Source: Exiguobacterium sp. Leaf196
GTDB lineage: Bacteria; Bacillota; Bacilli; Exiguobacteriales; Exiguobacteriaceae
Length of the DNA stretch: 64,000 bases
Direction of reading: 5' to 3'
Assembly: GCF_001423965.1 (NCBI RefSeq)
Contig: NZ_LMPV01000001.1
Span: 385,908 to 449,907 of the forward strand
Shown here: positions 60,340 through 64,000 of the stretch, piece by piece
Layout: every line of letters begins with the position of its first letter
How positions within the stretch are numbered: the first letter of the stretch is position 1
Notes under the pieces: generated by a model
Database searches by the model: none
Told to the model about the DNA's origin: nothing
The model's input: only the letters and a program-made list of their open reading frames with translations
Program-made: the position numbers and the translations under genes

Positions 60340-61953
60340 ATGAGTATGAAGAAGAAAGGGATACTGCTCTCATTTTTGATGCTGACACTACTCCTTGGGG
60401 GGTGTATTCGCATCCAGTACGATGCAACGATCCATACCGATCAGAGCGTCACCTTAAAAACGACATATGCCGCAAAGGAACATCCAGTGGCGCGTTTACT
60501 GAATCTAAATCCGAATTGGAAAGGTTATGTCAAACAGGCAGAAAAGAATGGCTATGCGGCAAAGACGTTCAAGACGAAGGATGACTACGAAGGCATCCGG
60601 ATGCAGAAGACATTTGCGAACTTCAAGGACATGACGTCGATCAAAGACGAATGGAAGACGGGCATCGGTGGGATTCTCATTCCACCTGATACGAAGTTCG
60701 ACATGAAAAAATCAGACGGATTTTGGTTTGATACGTATCGACTTGATACGAACATCGATCTAAGTATCGATCGCCTGAACATCAAAGGGTATCAACCGAC
60801 GGGTCAAGTCAAGAAACTTGCTGATCGTTATATTCGCCAAGCCGATATCGAGATCAAGCTCCACGGTCCGAAAGTGATTGGTCTCCAAAACGGAGAAAAG
60901 ATCGACTGGTCGAATTACCATGATGTGTCATGGAAATTATACGGAACGAAAGCAAACCAACTACAGTTGATTGCCTATGTACCAAATCCGACAGGCTGGA
61001 TCATCACCGGTGTTGTATTATTGATCGGTGTTGGCTTATTGCTTTACTGGATCTTTCACCGTGTCCGTCGTTTGCGTCGGCAACAGTTGAAGACAATCAG
61101 TATTTCGCTCCTTGTCTGTTTGATTGTCGGAGGAGGGGCATGGTGGCTATTCGCGGAAGATACATCGAGTGCTCCACCGCCAACGCGTCAGATCGTTACG
61201 CAAGGAAAGAGTGAAATCGTACCGACGTTCCTCGTCCATGGATTGTTCGGTACAGAGCGGACGTTCGTCCCAATGATTCAGAACTTCACGAAAAAAAAAG
61301 TTGCCGATGATGGCGGTCGATGTGACGTGACTCGTTCTGGGAAAGCGACTTGTAGCGTCACACCCTCGCCAACCGGCTACCCGCTTGTCCGAATCGTCTT
61401 TGCAGACGACGAGGCGAGCCTTGCCGATCAACAAAAGTGGTTGAATGCAGCGATTGCTGCGTATGATGCGAAACAAAAAGCGACCTTTGCCGATATCCAG
61501 CTCGTCGGGCACAGCATGGGTGGTGTGGATGTCGTCGCCTATACGGTCCAAGAAGAGATGCCGTATCACGTCCGAAAAGTTGTGACGCTCGACTCACCAA
61601 TCGCCGGCTCCGATTATGCAAAACTCGGGTTGACGCTCGCACCGCTTGGCACGAATACGAACAGTCCCGCCATTCGTGATCTCGCGAAGGGCTCACCAGC
61701 GATGAACAATTTAACTAAGCGGCTCGAGACGTGGCCGCGCGATGTACTCGTCTATTCGTTTGGTGCCAAAGGAGGCGATTTCAATCTGATTTCGTTAAAG
61801 AGTTCCTTTGCACTCGAGAACTACACGGATAATATCCAGACAAAATCGTATAAATATGATCACTTCACGATTCATCGCCGGGAGCCGGTCTTCCGCGAAA
61901 TCCGCAATTTCCTATTTAAAGAAAATCGGGTCACGGAGGAGGAATCATCATGA
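60340..61953 (+). CDS. lipoprotein with C-terminal DUF915-type alpha/beta hydrolase
   Basis: A 537-residue two-part protein. Residues 1-22 are a lipoprotein signal with lipobox LGGC (C22). Residues 23-215 look like an LppM/DUF3153-type extracytoplasmic domain (IRIQYDATIHTDQSVTLKTT). Two membrane helices follow (about 220-240 and 254-272), and then an alpha/beta hydrolase of the DUF915 type: VPTFLVHGLFGTERTF, nucleophile S392 in VGHSMGGVDVV, and His in YDHFTIHRR near the end. Both enzyme and lipoprotein domains would face outward. ATG 60340 has AAAGGA 9 bases upstream. It overlaps the next gene by 4 bases. The substrate is unknown; a lipid or ester is likely. Confidence 0.8.
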   Translation: MSMKKKGILLSFLMLTLLLGGCIRIQYDATIHTDQSVTLKTTYAAKEHPVARLLNLNPNWKGYVKQAEKNGYAAKTFKTKDDYEGIRMQKTFANFKDMTSIKDEWKTGIGGILIPPDTKFDMKKSDGFWFDTYRLDTNIDLSIDRLNIKGYQPTGQVKKLADRYIRQADIEIKLHGPKVIGLQNGEKIDWSNYHDVSWKLYGTKANQLQLIAYVPNPTGWIITGVVLLIGVGLLLYWIFHRVRRLRRQQLKTISISLLVCLIVGGGAWWLFAEDTSSAPPPTRQIVTQGKSEIVPTFLVHGLFGTERTFVPMIQNFTKKKVADDGGRCDVTRSGKATCSVTPSPTGYPLVRIVFADDEASLADQQKWLNAAIAAYDAKQKATFADIQLVGHSMGGVDVVAYTVQEEMPYHVRKVVTLDSPIAGSDYAKLGLTLAPLGTNTNSPAIRDLAKGSPAMNNLTKRLETWPRDVLVYSFGAKGGDFNLISLKSSFALENYTDNIQTKSYKYDHFTIHRREPVFREIRNFLFKENRVTEEESS

Positions 61954-63404
61954 AACACGTCGTCATCGTCGGCGGAGGAATTGCAGGTTTAACGGCTGCG
62001 GCTCTGATCGCACAAGAAGGCCATACTGTTACCGTCCTTGAAGGAAGTCGTGAATGGGGGGGATCAGCCGGGAAGTTCACGCGCCGGGACCTGACGTATC
62101 CGGTAGGGGCGACACTCGGAATGGGGTTTGAGCCCGGTGGTATTCACGCCCGTGTTCTTGATCATCTTGGAGTAACGCATCAGGTCGAGTCGCTCGACGT
62201 CGTCATGACGATTCGCATCGCAGGACGGACGATTCATTATTATCAGGATCGTGCTGCGTTTCTAACCGAATTGACGTCACATTTTCCGGAGCAGGCATCG
62301 TCGATTCAGGCTTTCTTTGCTGAAATCGAGCAGATTCACGAGATGATTCGTCCGCTAATGGCAGAACTTCCAGCATTACCACTTCAAGATCCAGCAGACG
62401 TCCGGCGGTTAGTCCGTCACGCGAAAAGTGTTGTTCTCTTGCCGTATTTTCCGCTGACGATTGGTCATTTGTTACGAAAACATCGACTAGCGGATACGTT
62501 ATTCGCACAAGTGATCGATGGGATTTTGCTCGACAGCATGCAGACAGGGCAGGAGGCCTCAGCTTTACTAGGAGCCGTCGCCTTATCGATTTATCATGAA
62601 GGTGCCTATTATGTTCCGGGAGGCTTGTACCGACTAGCTGAGCAATTGAAAGAGACAGCAGAGGAGAGCGGGGCAACCTGTCTCCTTGGGCGAAAAGTCA
62701 CGTCGATTCGAAAGACATCAGATGGATTTTTGATTGAGGATCGCCGAGGACGCTTGATGCTTGCTGATGCTGTCATCTGTGCGGTTCCTCTTGAAGGCAT
62801 CCGGGAAGTCGTCAGCATGGATATGCGACGAACGTTACGACGAACGTACCGACGACAGGAAAAATTACAGCAATGGGCGACCTTTACGTATTATGCGGCG
62901 ATTCCAGAGGCACTCATTTTGTCTGACGAAGCATTCCGGCAAGTTCATGATCCGTCCTTACCTTCAGGTCATGCCTTCATCTCGCTGTCCCGTCCGGATG
63001 ATCGATTACGTGCACCAGTTGGTCAGCGGACGCTGACGATGTCATGCCATGTTCCGATTGGTACGTTTGATAAGACGAACCGGAAACGCTATGACGGACA
63101 AGTCGAGACGATGTCGGCGATCTTCGAAGCCATTCTCGAACAGCAGTTTCCTGGCTTCGCGCAACAGGCAATCGAACGCCATCCGGGTGGACCAGGTGCA
63201 TGGGTCCGCTATACGTTCCGTCCGGATGGTGGAGTCGGTGGATATCCGCAACGTCCGAGTACGAGTCTCCTATTCGCGGCACCGTTTCGAACAGGTGTCA
63301 ATCACTTCTTTGCAATCGGCGATACCATCTTTCCGGGTGCTGGAACGATCGGTGCGACGACGTCTGCGATCCATGCTGCCCGACAGTTTGGAGTCAGATT
63401 GTGA
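61950..63404 (+). CDS. phytoene desaturase-like FAD oxidoreductase
   Basis: A 484-residue flavoprotein of the carotenoid desaturase/isomerase (CrtI/CrtN-like) amine-oxidase superfamily. The N-terminal dinucleotide motif IVGGGIAGLTAAALIAQEGH and the second FAD block AIGDTIFPGAGTIGATTSA near the C-terminus are clear. No carotenoid gene (crtM, crtB) is nearby, so the substrate may be another isoprenoid or lipid. The ATG overlaps the stop of the lipoprotein-hydrolase gene, so the two are translated together. A terminator follows. Confidence 0.85.
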   Translation: MKHVVIVGGGIAGLTAAALIAQEGHTVTVLEGSREWGGSAGKFTRRDLTYPVGATLGMGFEPGGIHARVLDHLGVTHQVESLDVVMTIRIAGRTIHYYQDRAAFLTELTSHFPEQASSIQAFFAEIEQIHEMIRPLMAELPALPLQDPADVRRLVRHAKSVVLLPYFPLTIGHLLRKHRLADTLFAQVIDGILLDSMQTGQEASALLGAVALSIYHEGAYYVPGGLYRLAEQLKETAEESGATCLLGRKVTSIRKTSDGFLIEDRRGRLMLADAVICAVPLEGIREVVSMDMRRTLRRTYRRQEKLQQWATFTYYAAIPEALILSDEAFRQVHDPSLPSGHAFISLSRPDDRLRAPVGQRTLTMSCHVPIGTFDKTNRKRYDGQVETMSAIFEAILEQQFPGFAQQAIERHPGGPGAWVRYTFRPDGGVGGYPQRPSTSLLFAAPFRTGVNHFFAIGDTIFPGAGTIGATTSAIHAARQFGVRL

Positions 63405-63425
63405 GAAATCGTCGTAAAATGATGA

Positions 63426-63451
63426 AAGAAGCGACGCATCTGTCGCTTTTT
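63426..63451 (+). terminator. intrinsic terminator of desaturase-like gene
   Basis: AAGCGAC-GCATCT-GTCGCTT followed by TTTT. Confidence 0.85.
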
Positions 63452-63528
63452 TCACATTTGAGGATTATGATGAGGAAGAGTCGGGAACATGATATCCATG
63501 AACACAAAGAGAGAAGGAGTGAAGAACC

Positions 63529-63816
63529 ATGGAGACATTCGAGCAAAAATGTCAGTCGTTCATTCAGGAACGACGACCTGAAGTCGGTCCGATTCAATTC
63601 GAGTCGGCGCGTACGTTTCTCAATGCACGCGGTTTAAGTGTCTACGAACGGATTTATCAAGGGAAAGAAGAAGTCCGATTAGCGTTCGTTGAACAGACAA
63701 ATGGTCAACAACTCGTTTCATTAATGGAAAATACATTCGGCAACGGACTGGTCTATTTTGTCTCAACGGCAACCGCGACATGGGATGGCGACCGTTTTGG
63801 TGAATACACGTTTTAA
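63529..63816 (+). CDS. small hypothetical protein
   Basis: A 95-residue soluble protein that I do not recognise. It has no signal or membrane segment. The pattern is alpha (FEQKCQSFIQERRP), then strands (YERIYQGKEEVRLAFVEQ) and an end rich in aromatic and Thr residues (YFVSTATATWDGDRFGEY), like a small alpha-beta domain. AGAAGGAG lies 8 bases before the ATG and a terminator follows, supporting a real gene. Confidence 0.6.
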   Translation: METFEQKCQSFIQERRPEVGPIQFESARTFLNARGLSVYERIYQGKEEVRLAFVEQTNGQQLVSLMENTFGNGLVYFVSTATATWDGDRFGEYTF

Positions 63817-63824
63817 GTACATAG

Positions 63825-63854
63825 GGAGTCCCAGTCGATGACTGGGGCTCTTTC
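63825..63854 (+). terminator. intrinsic terminator
   Basis: GAG-T-CCCAGTC-GAT-GACTGGG-G-CTC followed by TTTC. Confidence 0.7.
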
Positions 63855-63921
63855 GTGTCGAAACCTAATCCTTGTCCCGTTCGTAAGGTAGATAAGTGAC
63901 TCAGTTGAAGGAGGAAACGAT

Positions 63922-64000
63922 GTGTCATCATTTGAACAACCTAAAACATCGACACGGCGGCTTGCAACCGTTTCGTTGATTTTCATGGCGGTCGGATTCG
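63922..64000 (+). CDS. unidentified protein, C-terminus beyond right edge
   Basis: The first 26 residues of a gene cut by the window end. It starts at GTG 63922 with GGAGG 7 bases upstream (MSSFEQPKTSTRRLAT, then the hydrophobic VSLIFMAVGF). A short polar head followed by a membrane helix suggests a transporter or other membrane protein. The ATG two bases earlier runs into a stop. Family not identifiable. Confidence 0.5.
   Translation, partial: MSSFEQPKTSTRRLATVSLIFMAVGF

Overview
The window reads as a chromosomal segment of a low-to-mid GC Gram-positive bacterium of the class Bacilli, most likely Exiguobacterium. This is an inference from gene content and order. Long blocks keep the order known from Bacillus subtilis (yqkF-nudF-fur-xerD-deoB-punA; ppiB-ribT-ypuF-scpA-scpB-rluB-resABCDE; ymfF-ymfH-ymfI-ymfK-rodZ-pgsA-cinA-recA-rny-ymdB-spoVS-tdh-kbl). 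The sporulation genes that interrupt those blocks in Bacillus (dacF, spoIIA, dacB, spmAB) are missing. Ribosome binding sites are strong and purine-rich, and most transcription units end in clear intrinsic terminators. I saw no rRNA, tRNA, CRISPR array, insertion sequence, prophage or integron.

Layout. 1-5145 (minus strand): an MFS transporter cut by the left edge, then a four-gene unit MoxR ATPase - DUF58 - two OppB/OppC-like permeases with no ABC ATPase or binding protein beside it. 5146-9540: a CodY-box-like site, an NAD(P)-binding protein, a secreted liquefying alpha-amylase with a cre site at its promoter, a secreted endonuclease I-type nuclease and a DUF218 protein. 9594-14115: stress and signalling genes. 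These are a YtxH-like protein with a near-perfect sigma-B promoter, a YtzI-like small membrane protein, a response regulator fused to a PP2C (RsbU-type) phosphatase, CorA, a free-standing HPt protein, and CheV behind a sigma-D promoter. 14334-15773: gapN with an upstream cre site placed as in CcpA-activated promoters.

15947-22409 is the most unusual accessory block: one tight eight-gene operon of an MBL-fold hydrolase, an SDR, a YnjB-like lipoprotein, two permeases, a YnjD-like ATPase, a YnjF-like CDP-alcohol phosphatidyltransferase and a Nudix hydrolase. The last six genes mirror the order ynjB-ynjC-ynjD-(ynjE)-ynjF-nudG of Escherichia coli, a system without an assigned substrate. A PadR regulator, a coiled-coil hypothetical protein, an Hsp31/DJ-1-type protein and an aldo-keto reductase follow.

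25613-43432 is core: nudF, fur with a triple Fur-box-like array, xerD, the nucleoside operon deoB-punA-pdp behind a long palindrome, an LD-carboxypeptidase, ppiB, a PfpI protein, ribT, ypuF, scpAB, rluB, resABC and resDE. 43466-60191 is also core: a PduO-type adenosyltransferase, the M16 peptidase pair, ymfI, ymfK, rodZ, pgsA, cinA, recA with a LexA box, rny, ymdB, spoVS, korAB, tdh and kbl. 60340-64000 holds a two-part lipoprotein-lipase gene overlapping a phytoene-desaturase-like oxidoreductase, a small hypothetical protein and the start of an unidentified membrane protein.

Regulation visible in the sequence joins carbon control (CcpA at amylase, gapN and probably resA), general stress (several sigma-B-like promoters beside an RsbU-type phosphatase), motility (sigma-D at cheV), iron (Fur) and SOS (LexA). 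All motif calls were made by eye.
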